This document shows, one piece after another, positions 36,210 to 49,100 of a DNA stretch of 64,000 nt. The DNA comes from Rhea pennata. Its lineage: Eukaryota; Chordata; Aves; Rheiformes; Rheidae. The notes below the pieces were generated by a model that was not told the origin of the DNA, did no database searches, and saw only the letters and a list, made by a program, of their open reading frames with translations. How positions within the stretch are numbered: the first letter of the stretch is position 1; every line of letters begins with the position of its first letter. The position numbers and the translations under genes are program-made. The stretch is from contig NC_084676.1 of NCBI RefSeq assembly GCF_028389875.1, forward strand, positions 620,001 through 684,000. Reading direction: 5' to 3'.

Positions 36210-36310
36210 TTTATATATATATATATATATATAGTATATGTATATGTATATCTGTATAAATATATATGTACATATATATAAAAATAAAATATATTTATAT
36301 ATTTTTAGAT
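36207..36310. repeat. AT-rich microsatellite, right of CR1
   Basis: (TA)n with TATG and TATAAA variants directly follows the CR1 3' octamers. With the left array this suggests that the CR1 landed inside an AT microsatellite, or that its tail seeded part of it. Confidence 0.9.
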
Positions 36311-39300
36311 ATGCATATCTTTGAAAAAACATTCAAGGACATCCTGCCATCCTTTACAGATGGGATATATAGGGATTGCCCACTCTGTGTTGAGAGGCAG
36401 CAATCAGAATGAGTTGTAACCTCTTGCTCAGCACTGTTAAAAATCCTAAGGCAACTACAGTCTCTAGCTTGGGAAGTGCCCTGAAGAGCATTTACCAGTA
36501 CCTTGGAAGGAGCCGTTGGTGATGAGATTACTCTACTCACCTTGTTTCGTATGGCCTCTTCTGAGCCTCCTGCCACCGCAGAGGCACGGTACTTATCTTG
36601 AGAGACTGTTGTTCTAACCCTGTACAACTTTTATCATGGGTGAGGAGGCTTGAACTGACTCTAATGATGGTTTCAGAGCTTCAGCATCTATTAACAAAGG
36701 CTTTTGTCTCTGTGAAAAGTCCATGGCTTCCATGCTACGTGATGAGAGTGGCTTCAGTCCACAGTGTTTAGGACTGACCACTTCCACATTGCATAGTCTT
36801 TGGCTTAGGTTTCCTCTGGTGCCTGCTGGCCCTGAGACACCATCAGTAATTGCTGGAGTTATAGCATCAGAGGTTCCTGTGATCTCTAGGAGATGTGGCA
36901 GCCAGGGTGTTACTTGTATGATGTGCACTGATGTATCACCTAGGAGAAGCTGAGCTGATCCCCTCCAAACTAGAATCTATCTCCAAAAAGCTGTTCCTGC
37001 AGTGTGGATGGACAGTCAAGGACTGGGACTTGGAGCAAGCCAGGGAGTAAAGCTGCTTGACCCTTTAGGCGTGCCCAGAAGGAGCTGGCTGGGAGCATGG
37101 CAGCACCCTGTACTCTCCAAGTACATTTATTTAAACCCTACTTCCTGTACATCCAGTCATTTCTCTCACTTCCCTGCTGAGCATTGCCCTTGGTTGCTGG
37201 GGTAAAGAGATCTGGGGAAATCCCAGTCTCCATGGATGGGTCTATTCTGAGCCCTGGAACTTATTTGGATGTGGGATCTAGACAAACCTAGGACCCTAGG
37301 AAGAGGAGCAACTGTTCAGCAGGAGGGAAGCTCCATCTCCTCTTGGGATTGGGTTAGGATTACCTGATTCATTCCTAGGACTCTTAAAGCCTCTGTGGAG
37401 ACAGATGGCAGATGTTAACACCTTTCCTGGCGTTCAGATAATGACATGTCTTACTGAGGGATCCATTCCTAGGCAGATGCCAGCTGTCACTTTGAAGCAT
37501 GAGGCCAGCTGAAGTCCTCCTGATCTGAAAGTAGTGAAAAGTCTGCTTGGTCTCACCTTATAACATTCTCATTTTTGGGACTGGGCCATGCATGAGCAGG
37601 GACTGGATCACTGTGATCTGTTTGGGCTCTGATGGGTCTGACTCTCCCTGCACTCTCTTAGGATCTGATAATTCCCCCTCAACACCTTTCACCAATCCTC
37701 TCTTAGTAACAGGATCCACCCTGCCCTGTTCATGCACTTCAGCCTCCTCCATCTGCCCCTCCTATGTACTGACTATCCCCACCTGAGCCCAGCTCCCTTT
37801 GCCACCAGCCCAGATCTCTCTGCAGCACATCGTCACCAGTGTCTCCTGAAAGCTTGGCAAAATTTTCAAAATTAAAATGTTTTCTATCACATTTTTCAGT
37901 TTTGCCACCAAAATTTGACAGAGCCAAGAGCCCGAAGCTGCTTCTGCTGTCCTGTCTGTGCTCAGTGACCCATAGGAGACCTAGTCAAGTCTCTCTTTGG
38001 CAGTTCCCCAGCTATGCTCTCCCTCATGTAAGTGCTCTCAAATTAATAACCTGACCCTAAATGGTTAGAAAAGTTTAGTTTTGAGACTGATGTGGGCCCC
38101 CATCTATCTCCTTTCTTTCAGACCTTGCTGCTTCAGAAGGAAAGGGCTCTCTGAAGGACGTTAGTCCTGGGGAAGTACATTAGACCACCACAGCTTGCTT
38201 GATCTTTCCAATCCCAGACTCTGCTGCTTTTAAAATAGGCAGCAGACTAGCAGATTGGACATACGAGAGCAGAAGAGGTGGGAAGAAGACAGCCCTCAGC
38301 TCCGATATTCAGGCACCAAATGGCATTTCATTGGGAACCTGAAGGATTTCTGCTGTAGGTGAAAAGGGGCTGTCCTAGGGACGAGGGATTCAGGAGCATG
38401 TGACCCTGTACAGATGTCATTTTGCCTTTCTAGACAAACCTGAGCTGTTCATTTGGTGTCCTGGGTCTATGCTGGGTTTTTGCTGGAGAGATGTGCCCAC
38501 TCCAGTAGCTCGCCTAGGCCCTTGCTTGTACCAATAGCCTTCTTAATAACAGACGGGATTTTTTGTTAGCTCCTTCCCTCCTGAACACTATGGCTATTTC
38601 TGTGGCCATTTCCTGTTTTCTCATTTCTAGACTGATCTCATGTATTACTGCAGGGATCCAGACTAGCTGAGATCATCACTGCGATGAGCGTCAGACTGAG
38701 TGCTTTGATTTTCTAGTCTTACCCCTTGCCTTGATCTCAGGGAAGATCATGAGGATAATAGAGTATTTTGCAACTTCTTTAATTTTTGCAAGGATTTTAG
38801 TTCCCTGGAAAAACTCCCTAGAGAGATGCTCAGTTTAATCACGATTAAGGCCAGCAAAAATCTGGTCACTGATTCTCCAAGCAAAGAAGGGCTGTATTTG
38901 CTCATTAGTTGAAGCTGGGGCATCTACTAGGAATTCATAGTTATTTGGAGCCTACTTGGTCTGTCTTCACTTCCTGGGCTCTACATAGGCAGACCTGTTG
39001 GATGACATACTAATATTCATGAGAGTGCCTTTATCTGGAGAAAGCTCCATCTGTTCCACAAGGTGTCATGGTTTTCTCTTTAATATCCTAGGGCTTGTTT
39101 TCAGGCTGAGGACATGTGAGGAAGGAAGAGCCTGAAGATACAGGTGGAATGGAAGAAAATGCAAAGATGCTGTAGACGAGTGGAGATGCTGCTTAAAAGA
39201 TTGACTGTTGCCCGCTGCGTAGAAAGACTGAATGAAAGATTGCATTCATATACACCAGGGCTGATACCTCCCCTCCTTGCATATGTTAAATGGCATTTGT

Positions 39301-40054
39301 TACTCGCTTGGAGCCTTCCTTTGTATAAACTTCCACACAGCTCTGTACTGCATCCTTATGGCCCCATCTGCTATTCCCACTTCCCAGAACCTCTGGTATG
39401 TTTTTTGAGGGAGAAAGCATATAAAATAAAACTTGTCCAGTCACTCGAGGTGTTTGCTGTGCCAGTGTTTTCTTTGGCTGGTGTGTCTATGGTGCATTCC
39501 TGTATATGCATGATTGTGTGTGTCAGAGTTAAAGCACAGAGATGAGGGGTAAGTTGCAGGCAGCCATGCAAATAAAAAAATGCATCAAGCATCAGTGTGT
39601 GCCCTGGAAGATGCAGTGCTCTTCTGGGTAGCTTTCTTGAACCATCATCTTGTGAGAGTGGCTCTAATGATTTTCAGGTACTGCAGTTCATGGGCAGAAG
39701 CTATGGATATCTATCTGACCAAGTCCCTCTGTGCTCACTAAGTGCAGGATGGAAACCCAGTGACTTGACAGGACTGTACATGATATGTTTAGTAAACTGC
39801 ACCCGGAATAAATTCCTCTGTCCTTCCCATGACGGTGCTTTATACAACCTCCAGGGCCCAGGATGAACCAGTGCAAAAGGAGGGCTGGCAAGGCCAGCTG
39901 GCCTGCTGCAGGGCAGCATGCAGGACTGAGGAAGCTGCTGGGGGCGGTGGGGTCTAACAGGATGAAGGGAGAGGCTGGTCTGGTGGGAAAGGTCCACTAT
40001 GCTCACCAGCACCCAGGTCTTAGGGATAGGTGGCCCCTGAGCGTTGCCTGTCCC
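36311..40054. other. Intronic DNA without recognisable genes
   Basis: I see no CR1 end, RNA gene or exon with a known domain. Open frames up to about 133 codons (39144-39545) show no family motif and are not supported by splice context. Confidence 0.5.
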
Positions 40055-40068
40055 CCACTAGGTGGCAC
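40055..40068 (+). promoter_or_regulatory. CTCF-type binding motif
   Basis: CCACTAGGTGGCAC fits the 14-position vertebrate CTCF core (CCASYAGRKGGCRS) at every position. It lies 280 bp before a 29-bp minisatellite. Occupancy cannot be judged from sequence. An intronic CTCF site could anchor a loop to the NRG2 promoter. Confidence 0.65.
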
Positions 40069-40194
40069 TGGGAGCCCTTCTATGGTATCTGTGTCTCCCC
40101 AGACCACAGCCTGGCCTATTCCAGCACCTACACTCTGCCAGGGCAGCACTCATAGCTCTGCTGGACAATGAGCACAGTGCAGAGGGGCCTACGC

Positions 40195-40735
40195 ATTGCA
40201 TGCTGGCCCTGTTCCTCTGGGAGTTAGTGCATCACCTGGGAGTTGGTGTGTTACAAATAGGGCCTGTCCTAGAAGCTGGTGCATCACAGATGTTATGAAA
40301 GGACTCCTTGCCTTGCTCACTGATCCTGGGCTGTTAGGAGTCATTGCATTGCACATGTCCTGCTGGGAATCACTGCATTGCCTGTGTCCCACTGGGAGTC
40401 AGAACATCATCACACGTGTCCCACTTGGAGTAACTGCACTGTAGGTGTCTCACTGGGAATTGGTTCATCACACATTTCCTGCTGGCAGCCACTGCACAGC
40501 GTGTGCCCCACTGGGAGTCAGAGTATTGCATATGTCCTGCTGGGATGATGCATACTGACCCTTCCTCACTACAAGTTAGTGCATTGCCTGTGTCCTGCTG
40601 GGAACTAGTTCCTCAGGTGTGTCCTGTTAGGACTCTGTGAATTGTCCTCCTTCCCTGCCTCACTAGAAGTCAGCATGTCACATGTCAGCCCTGTCCCATT
40701 AGGAGCCTTGTCCCATTAGGACACAGCCAAGGAGC
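40195..40735. repeat. 29-bp minisatellite
   Basis: Units begin at 40334, 40363, 40392, 40424, 40453, 40482, 40511, 40540, 40569, 40598 and 40627. Every step is 29 bp except one of 32. Each unit starts like CTGGGAGTCA, has a GCAT-like centre and ends like TGTCCCA or TGTCCTG. Looser copies extend left to about 40195 and right to about 40735. Units are diverged from each other, so it is an old array. It is not CRISPR: there are no identical repeats with unique spacers and the host is eukaryotic. Confidence 0.9.
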
Positions 40736-40810
40736 AAGGACACCGGAGTGCTCAGCTCTGCTGAAGCCCTCCTGTCTGTGGTAGACATAGAGATGCCATG
40801 CCACTGTAAT

Positions 40811-40850
40811 CATTTTAATTAATTAATTTTAATTATTTATTTTAAATATC
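40811..40850. repeat. AT-rich TTAATTAA-type tract
   Basis: Forty bases built from TTAATTAATTTT-like words; low complexity. Confidence 0.85.
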
Positions 40851-43800
40851 TGTAGGGCTGAGAATGAAGTGGTGTTACATAAGCATATCCAGTGTCCCCA
40901 TCCTGCTCCACTGCCCTTCCCAGGTGCAGTAGCAGATGACAGATTTCTCTCTGTCCCTGTCTCAGTGCCAGCATTCCTGGCTGTCTCTGGCTGTCTCACA
41001 CCCGCTGTCCCAACTGCTTTGTTGTCTCAATTTTGCCTGCTGCAACCTATGGTGGTTGGAGCTTCCCTGGCTAGGAGTGATCCCTGTTTGCAGTCTCTTT
41101 GCCTCCTGTTGCTGATCCAAGCTCCCTGACCCATGGAGGCTGTGGTGGTGGGTCTCTATGTAGCATGGCTTGGCTCTCAGCTGCTGATCTCTAGGTTGTT
41201 GCTTTGCAGGGCTGTGGAGTGAAAGCAGAGCCTAGACAATGCTGTAAGGAATAATGGCAATTGCAGGCCTAGCCCTCCCCACCCAGGCTCGCTCACTTTG
41301 CTAAATTGGGGTTTCTAGTAGCTTCTGCATGTCTACTTTTGCACAGCTCCAGTACAGCAAATACAGATGTCCTGTCCTTCTACAGCTCCCCAGGCTGCAT
41401 AGCCTTCCCTCAGGACTGCAAAGCCTTTTCCTTGGGATTCCATGGCCTTTCCTGGGCCTGCATAGCCTTTCCTTGAGGCTGCAGGACCTTCCCTGGGGCT
41501 GCAGGGCCTTCTGTTAGATTCTCTTTACCACTTCCCAGTTGCTGTGGCCTGTGTCCCTCAGAGGGCCTCTGCATCTCTTAGCCTGCTTGCTCTGCACCTC
41601 TGAATCTTCCCAAGTCTATGCAGAGGCTTCTATTACTCTTGATGTCTTTCTGTCCACCCATGTCCTGGCTGGTGACTGTTTTTCTGGCAGACATGAGAAG
41701 GAGGCGGCCCTCCTGGGCAGGCCTGGAGGCCGTCACTTGAGTGGCATTGCAGAGAGCGACACTAGGGGAAGGCTATGCCATCAGGACTAGGGAGAAGTTT
41801 GTACAGGGACTTCTTTTGCTATGAGGGAGATAAAGAGAATAGAAGCAGCAAGCATTGTGAAGAGTTGGTGAGAGCTGACAGCAATCATGTTAAGTTTCTC
41901 TCCTTCACTCTCACCCTGAACAGCCAGGATGTGGGTGCGATGGTAGCTCAAGTCCTGCCTATACAGCTTCCCCCCCTTCAGAACAATTTCTCTCAGGCTC
42001 CCTGCAAACTCAAGCAGAGGCAACAGGGCTTTGGGGACCTTTTAAAGCTTTCTATAACTTCAGGGAGAGAAAAATCTGTTTTCTGTCCTTGTGGTGTTTG
42101 TAATTGGACTGATGCTGGGTGCAGCCATGTGACAGGATGCATGCACAGAAGGGGACCCTGGTACAACAGCCCTATGTGTTCTGGAGTCCTGGCAAGCTTC
42201 GCTGATAAAGTCCAAGAATGTATATGTGCTATATGGGTACACAAAGGGACTGAGATGCCAGTCCTGGAGGACTGAGGCATCTAGGATTAGATACTTGCCT
42301 AGATAAAGGACTAGGGACCTCCAGAATCATGCATGCTTGCCCATTTGTCTCACCTTGCCAGCAAGCTGCTCTGCCACCATAGTACCATGCCTGCACCTTC
42401 TTCTCTATAAAAGCCCACACTGGCCTGAGCTCTGGAGTCAGTGGGAATGGAGGGCAAGTATGTTACTGTTCCTGTGCTGGGGTAATGCTTCCCATGCTTC
42501 AGGTCAGTATTTGTAGGACAAGAGCTGGAATGGTGAGATATGCTGGCAGTTAGGTGTAAGCTTATGCACCAGCTAGCCCCAGAAAGAGCTACCAAACTTT
42601 GTTTCTCTGCACATGGCTGAGTTCCTGGGCCAGAGCAGTTCAGCACCTCTGATGATAGTTATTTGCTTGTAATGGGAGAAATGGCTAAAACAGGAAACTA
42701 GGAAAGAAATTACACCCTCCTTTTCAGGTATCCCATGATGTCTCTTCCTGACTAGAAAACAAAAAGGAAAGACCTATGCAGAGCTGTTGTGCTGCCTGCA
42801 TCAGAGTGTGCAGAAGTGAGGTGGTCCAGAGTAATCAGTGTATGTGGTACTTCTGTTCAGCTGGAGCTTGCATTACTTGATGATCTAAAATATTCAATGT
42901 AAAGTAGAAAGCAACGGTTACATTAACATCATCCTCCCACGATCTATTGTCTTTGCCCAGCTTGCTTTTGTCTATGAAGCTCTAATATCCATTTTTTGTA
43001 CTTAGTTTACAATGACTAGATCTGGCTTTAATAACTTTATTCTATCCCTGGAACAAATGTGGGAGCCAGGCTGCTTGTTTGAGTAATGCTATGGCAATTC
43101 TCTGGTATGTAGCTCCTTTTAGTTCCCCTGCTTGCTTTTATTTGATTAGTTAGTGCCAACTGCAGAATGGACACGTGATATCCCCACTCAGGTGACCGCG
43201 GCTGTCTACTGCTCTTACCTTGAGGTCACTCTCAGCTCAGACTAGATTTGAACTGAGGACTGGTGAAGCTCTATAGAGCCTGTTAGCAGCCTTTTGTGGT
43301 TGGTGAGATCTGTGCTTGCAAAGCAGCAGCCTCAGAAAGAGCAGCTAAGGTAGGTTCCGATGTGGGCATGGGAGGAAGTTTAGGGCTGGCAAAGAGGGAG
43401 TTTCACTGTGTCCTGTGTAAAAATGTTGTCTGTTGAGCCTAAAAATGAACGTTGCAGTGGTGCCCCAAGTGGGCGCCAGATTGCTTAAGTGTGCTAGGGT
43501 TGTCACTAGAGGGAGTAGCATGTGATTTTTTTCCCTGATCTTGTAAAAATGACATGATGCAGTGATCCACCTGGTGGGGCCATTTGGCAGGAGGGATGTG
43601 CGGGAGATTCCGCGGTCTCTTCAGCTTCATAAACACAAGTATTTCTCAAACTGCAAGGGAATCTCTGTCCAGCTCAGCCAGGAAGCGTTAGGGGGAGAAA
43701 GAGACTCTGAGTGCCTAAAAAAAGTGAGTTTGCTGAGCGGGAATCATTTCCTAGACTGTCTTTTGGAAGAGCAAAATTTTGAAGGAACCCATGGCCCTGC

Positions 43801-45589
43801 CCCATGCAGACACTATATGCTCAGGAGAGGAGAGGAGACGGTTGGAATGGGAAAGATGATGGATTTAGTTGGTTTTGCTGCTACTGTAAGTTAACCAGGC
43901 TTGCTCTGTCTGTGAGGTGTCTGATTTGAGTCATTCTGAGATCTACTGGATACCTCCTGCAAGACCTTGCTATGAACCAGATTCTGGTACTGTTGTCACT
44001 TGCATTGCTGCGCTGAACAATGCCAGCTGGCATTTCTGTGCCATGCTGTGCTGCAGTGGACACATTCAGAGGTGCCCCTCCAGGCCAAAAATCTAAGCAG
44101 AAGACAAGGAACAAGGGAATGGAGAGAATGCAAAGAAACAAATAGACTGTATCCTGCCTTGTGTTAAGTTGGATAATTCCCCTATGACTTCTTGTTGGGC
44201 AGTGGATTACTCAGTGGGAAGAAAGGGGTCTGGAGCCAGTCCTGTGAACTTCGTTCCCTCATTTGTAAAATGATGCTCTAAACATCTGGCTCACACATGG
44301 AGTGTGACACTTGGCTCACAGAGGCATATAAATGTTTTCAGATAATTGAATAGCTGTTGCTGAAATGCGAAGGATCATCATTAATGAAGTCTGCAATAAC
44401 ATTGGCGGAGCATTTGTGTTTGCTGCAATTTGTAACTATGTTCTAACATTTGTTAATGAATGCTATTGTAGATTGCAGTATGACCAAGGAAAACTTGGGG
44501 ATAAACATGCCCAGTGCTTGTTCCTAGGCTTGTGCTATAATTTGTCACTGCAGGTGTTGAAACATACTGTGTTGTGCAGGAAGGCTCTAAATGGGTAAAT
44601 AGGGTAAGACTTAGCTACTGCTGTTTCCTTTGTGGTTATTTCATTTGCTCCACTTACTTACACAGTGAATGCAGGCAAATGCCATGTTCTATGATAGAAG
44701 AGTTCTTTGGCTGGGGAACTGAATAATGGTATGGTATCAGAAAAATGCAGCTGATGGGCTGGAGGTAGGCTTCAGACAATGTGGTTTGGAGTAACAATAC
44801 TTTACCCCATCAAGAGACCTAGGAAAGGACCTGAAGAAGAGTCAGGTGTTCATACCTGAGCCTAAGCTGAAGGGATAGAACTGAGATGGAAGAAAGACAG
44901 TTGCGTCTGAAGCTGGAACGGAGTGGTGGAGTTTTCTGTTGTTTTCATCTATACTATGTCAAAGGGACAGCTGGAGCAATAGAGGTAGGAGTTTTGGGGG
45001 CCTGAAAACACTTCTAACAACCAGGAGTAGATAGTTCTAAATGAGATGGTAATTGGTTTGGGGCATTTTCACCCCAGCTACCTATTTTCTGGCATAGGTG
45101 GCAAGAACATGTGCCATCTTTCTAGCAGCAGTAGACTTAATTAAAAGAGCCACTGTATATAGGTCTGGATTGTACAGGAATCTGGTCTGAAGAGATTCAT
45201 TGACCCCTACCAAACTCCGCTTTCTCACTTAGTTGCGTTTAGGAATTTGGCTGAAAAGGGCTGTTAGCAGAGATTGTTCCTGCTGTCAGTCTTATTAGAA
45301 AGGAGAGATCCCTGATCTAGGAATGGGGGGTGAAGCTGGTCAGAGCTGTTGGCATTTTGTACTCCTTGAGTAGAAGGAGATCTCTGGAGGAGTATACTGT
45401 GGTTGTGAGGTGGACTGAAAATGTGAGTGTGGTGTGGAGTCTAGGAAGTAGAAAACATCTTGCTGATCTTTGCTAAAGTATCACCTCTGAAGTTGAACCT
45501 GGTTCTTTGGCAGGGCCTGGGCTAATGCCATGTGAAAGAGCAAGGTTACTGCTCTGTCCCTTGTCTACATCTGTGTATCTCAGTGTGGT
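40851..45589. other. Intronic DNA, no gene; possible conserved patch
   Basis: Apart from the 21-bp minisatellite inside it, no mobile element or exon is recognised. The AT-rich, repeat-free interval 44340-44600 holds a 77-codon frame with no known domain; it looks more like noncoding conserved DNA than a gene. Confidence 0.45.
41393..41512. repeat. About 21-bp minisatellite, six units
   Basis: Units of 18-24 bp are built on GCATAGCCTTTCCTTGAGGCT, each with a GC(A/T)-rich start and a CCTT core. In the plus frame it would read as a leucine-rich peptide, but this is a by-product of the repeat. It lies 0.7 kb after the 29-bp array. Confidence 0.8.
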
Positions 45590-46175
45590 CACCCAACAGT
45601 AGGCATGGACTCCTGTTCAGGCTGTGATCCACAATATCTTCTAGATCCTTCTCCGTCTCTTCTCTCCCCGTGGAACTGACTGTCCTGCTGAGGTCTAGTA
45701 TGTTGTAGTCACACCAGCTCAGGTGTTTCTTTCTTCTTTTCTGACTGCATTAACTCACTTGTTGTCAAGTTCTGAGATAAGGGACTAACTAGGACCATCT
45801 CAAAAACCATCTCTGTGGACTCTCCCTCAATGTCTTTTCCGTTAGACAGTGAGCCATCAATAACTACTCTTAGAGTAAGCTTTTTCTAGATGTTCTCCTG
45901 TCATATTGCCATTTGAAGCTCTCTTAACTTGTTTAGGAGACTCTTACCACACAAATACCAAAAGTGTTACTAACATCAAGAAGTGATAACTATTTCTTGT
46001 CCTAATCTACTAAGTGCTTTTCCCTGGATGTCCATGGAAACTGGGTTGGTCTGAAGAGGCTTTGTTATTTGTTGTACCCTTCCTTACTTGCCTTTAGTGT
46101 TTATGGTAATGCAAACTAAACTAGTGGGCCTGTAATTCCCCAGCTCTTCTTTTCTTCCTTTTTTTTTAGAGCAAC
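45590..46175 (-). mobile_element. Ancient CR1-type LINE RT fragment
   Basis: Read on the minus strand the order follows a CR1-clade reverse transcriptase. First is LGNYRPTSL (from about 46146 down), corresponding to the RT block LGNYRPVSL. Then come RVVIDGSLSN (near 45850) and a segment like AEKDL...IVDHSLN (near 45640). The frame is broken by many stops and indels and intervening parts are lost or unrecognisable. Divergence is far greater than in the other copies, so this may be an old amniote CR1/L3-like family rather than the avian-active lineage. The limits are approximate. Confidence 0.7.
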
Positions 46176-49100
46176 ACTTCATTTTTCCCTGTGCAGCCTT
46201 CTAATGCAGCTGAGTTGCCTCTGGAGCCTGAAAACCCCTCATGCCCTGAGATAAGGCTTATCAGGCATATCCCACTGGAAACCCTTCATGTGCAGAAGGA
46301 GTCTTCACTCTCCTCTTTCCCTTTCCGAGGGTAAAATCTGGCCCTCTGTAACTGATACTATCTGGGCAACATCAACTGCTACTTCTTTCTCATGCTAGTC
46401 TTTGTCATCTTAAATGTTTATCCAAGACAGCTGATAGCCTTCCATCTCTGAGCAGTGGAAATGTCATGTCTCCCTCTCACAACTGATGTGCTTAGATCAG
46501 TTTCTTGCCCCCACCATTCCTCCAAAACTAAGTGTCTTGTCTTTTCAGCTTTGTCTCTGTGCTTGTGAGATTGTTTTTAATTTTCTAATCTAATCTAATC
46601 TTTTTTAATCTAACCCAGTGTCAGTTCCTTCTTCTGAACTCCACAAAGATCTTATGATTCAGCTGTATTGGCCCTTTTGCTTTTCTTCTGACTCTTTCTC
46701 TGCAATGAAAGAGCTTGTTCAGGGCCTATTTATTGCATAAACTGCCATTTCTCTTTCTGCTGTTTTTCCTATAGTTCAGCCTTCCAAGAAACATTCGTAT
46801 CAATGCTCAGAGCTTCTGTCAGTTTGCCTTTCTGAAATCATAATTTCTGCTTTCCTAGTACTCCTCTGAAGGATCCCCAACACTTCTGGGTCAGTCACCC
46901 TCAGCCATGTTACTTCCTACTTTCACGTTCTCTCCATTTCTCCACAATGAACAAATCTTGAGAGCAAGTTTGCTGGTTGCATTTTCTGTCCCTGTCCCAG
47001 TGAGCTGTCCTTAGTACACTCCAGTTTGCCCTGGTGCCCAAAGCTGCTTCTTTGGACAACTGGGACTTTCTGCAGATCTGATTTTTCTGTTCTCCCTGGC
47101 CCTTGCAGCCAGTGCCTATATCCTTGAAACACTTCCTCAGATACTCCCACTTGTGCTTCCAGAACAGGCTGATAGACCTTTCTAAGTTCAATTTGAGTTC
47201 TCCCAGAAAATTTGTTCCATCTAGCAAATCATAGTTCTGGTCATATATGAAGTCTTCCTTTTTATATTTGGCAAACTGATGCTAGGTCCATTTTGCTCCT
47301 CCTACAGTTATTGCGACCCCTTCGCTAGCCTCTATGGCACTCTGCCTTGACATGGCTGTCTGGACCTGTTGTGCTTTTACTATTCTTCAGCTATACCCAT
47401 CCTTGCTAAGCTAGCAGAATGCTTTCTGGAAAGAAGGCTCTTCTGCTCTTCTGTTTTCTCTTATTGTCACTGGAAAGAGTATGCATGAAAGTTTCCTCCT
47501 TCAGTGTTTACCTTGTGCTATGTAGTGGCTAGGTATATAATTGATACTGAGTCCAGAAGAAATATGACTTTGAAGGTGTTCTTTATTGTGGTGTTACCAT
47601 TATCTTCTAGAAGAATGGTTAAATGCAACCAAACTGAGGTCTTTCTTCTGTCTTGACCACATAACCTTTAAAGTACATGGGCTTTTCTTGTGTATCTCCT
47701 TACAGTTTGAGAAGATGTTGGCATGTGGCTTGTGGAACTGCATGTTTCCCAGGATTCCCTCGACTAGAGGACTGCAGGACACTTGATGTGGAGTTGCTTA
47801 GATTATGTAGCACAATTAACTGTTACCCCTGGCTGGCTTGAGAGTGTTGTGGTAAAATCTCTTTGACCGGGATGTCCTTTTACAGCAAACTGGAGGCCAT
47901 TTTCTGCACTGCTGCTCTGATTTTTCAGTCAATGTAACAGTTATCAGCATGGAATAAAATGGTGGGGCGGCCCTCTGAGATTAGCAAAGACCCTAGCTGT
48001 TCTGTACTGTTAGTGTATCAGACAGGCTGCCTTATTATATTTGCAATGAGTAGAGCTATTCTTCTCTCAAAGGGCTGGACAAAATGTGCATGTCTTCTTT
48101 CCTGTCTATATAGTTTTCTTTTAAAGCCTGCCTTTGCCTTGGTCTGGGCCAGAGTGCACTGTGGGGTGATATCCAGGCCAGTATTCTAGATACAGTGGTG
48201 GTTCTATGACCTAGTAATTCTCATACTGGGCACAGCTAAGTCTGAAACAGCAATGGGAACCCTTCTGCTACCAGGATGCTGCTACATGCAGGTCTTGTGT
48301 GCCAGCAATTCAGCTTCAAAGTCCACTCTCCATTAGTATTAGAAATGACATGCAGGAACAAGAGCTGATGTCTGATTTCCTGCCACTACCTTGCTTTTGT
48401 AAAAAGACTTTCCCCCTCCTAGAGGATCCTCCAAAGACTTTGCTTGCTGTGAGCTTCTCTTATTCCATGATCATTAAATGGCATTCTGTTCTCCAGTACT
48501 TGAAGTAAGTTTTGAAGTATGCCTATTTTGCTTACCAGGATGAATCAATCCAATAGATCTTTTCTTATCACCCTGGACCATTTTCCCCTTCCCCTTTTCT
48601 CTTTGTACGAGTCTTCACGCCTGTGTTGAAGGCTTCTTAACTCTGCTTTAGGTTTTAGTTCTTCATGTCCTTGACCTTTGTGTAGTATCCTGTTCTCTGT
48701 GAAAGTGTTGTCCTTTTGATCCATAGAACCTGGGATGATTGCCCTGTTTCTGATATGGCAAATCTGACCTTGATGTTACTTTGATATAAAGAGAATTTCT
48801 GTCCTTTTATTACCTGCTCTTCCTATAATGGCTCCAGTTGCTTTCAGTGCCACTTCAGCTGCATGCAGATCACTTATTGATGTCAACAGTCTGTAAAATA
48901 GGGCTTGTATTTTTGGTTTGTGTAAGCAATTAATACTTCCTCAGCTCTTAAGGCTGTCAGGTAAAAGATGTAAAGCACTCTTCTTCTGTGAGCCATAAAA
49001 GTCTACAGAAACAACTGCTTAGAGACCACGTAACAGCTGTAGTTGTAGAGGAGACTACTTGTTACAAGAACAGACCACAGGCAGTCTGTATAGCTCAGGC

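Noticed and set aside
40195..40735. CRISPR-like array
   Set aside because: Units are adjacent and diverged, without spacers, in a bird intron; it is a minisatellite.
43503..43517. CTCF-like word TCACTAGAGGGAGT
   Set aside because: It mismatches the core at three positions including the key C; too weak to call.
46910..47227. 105-codon minus-strand frame
   Set aside because: No recognisable domain, and it overlaps another frame on the same strand; it could be decayed LINE sequence but I could not align it.
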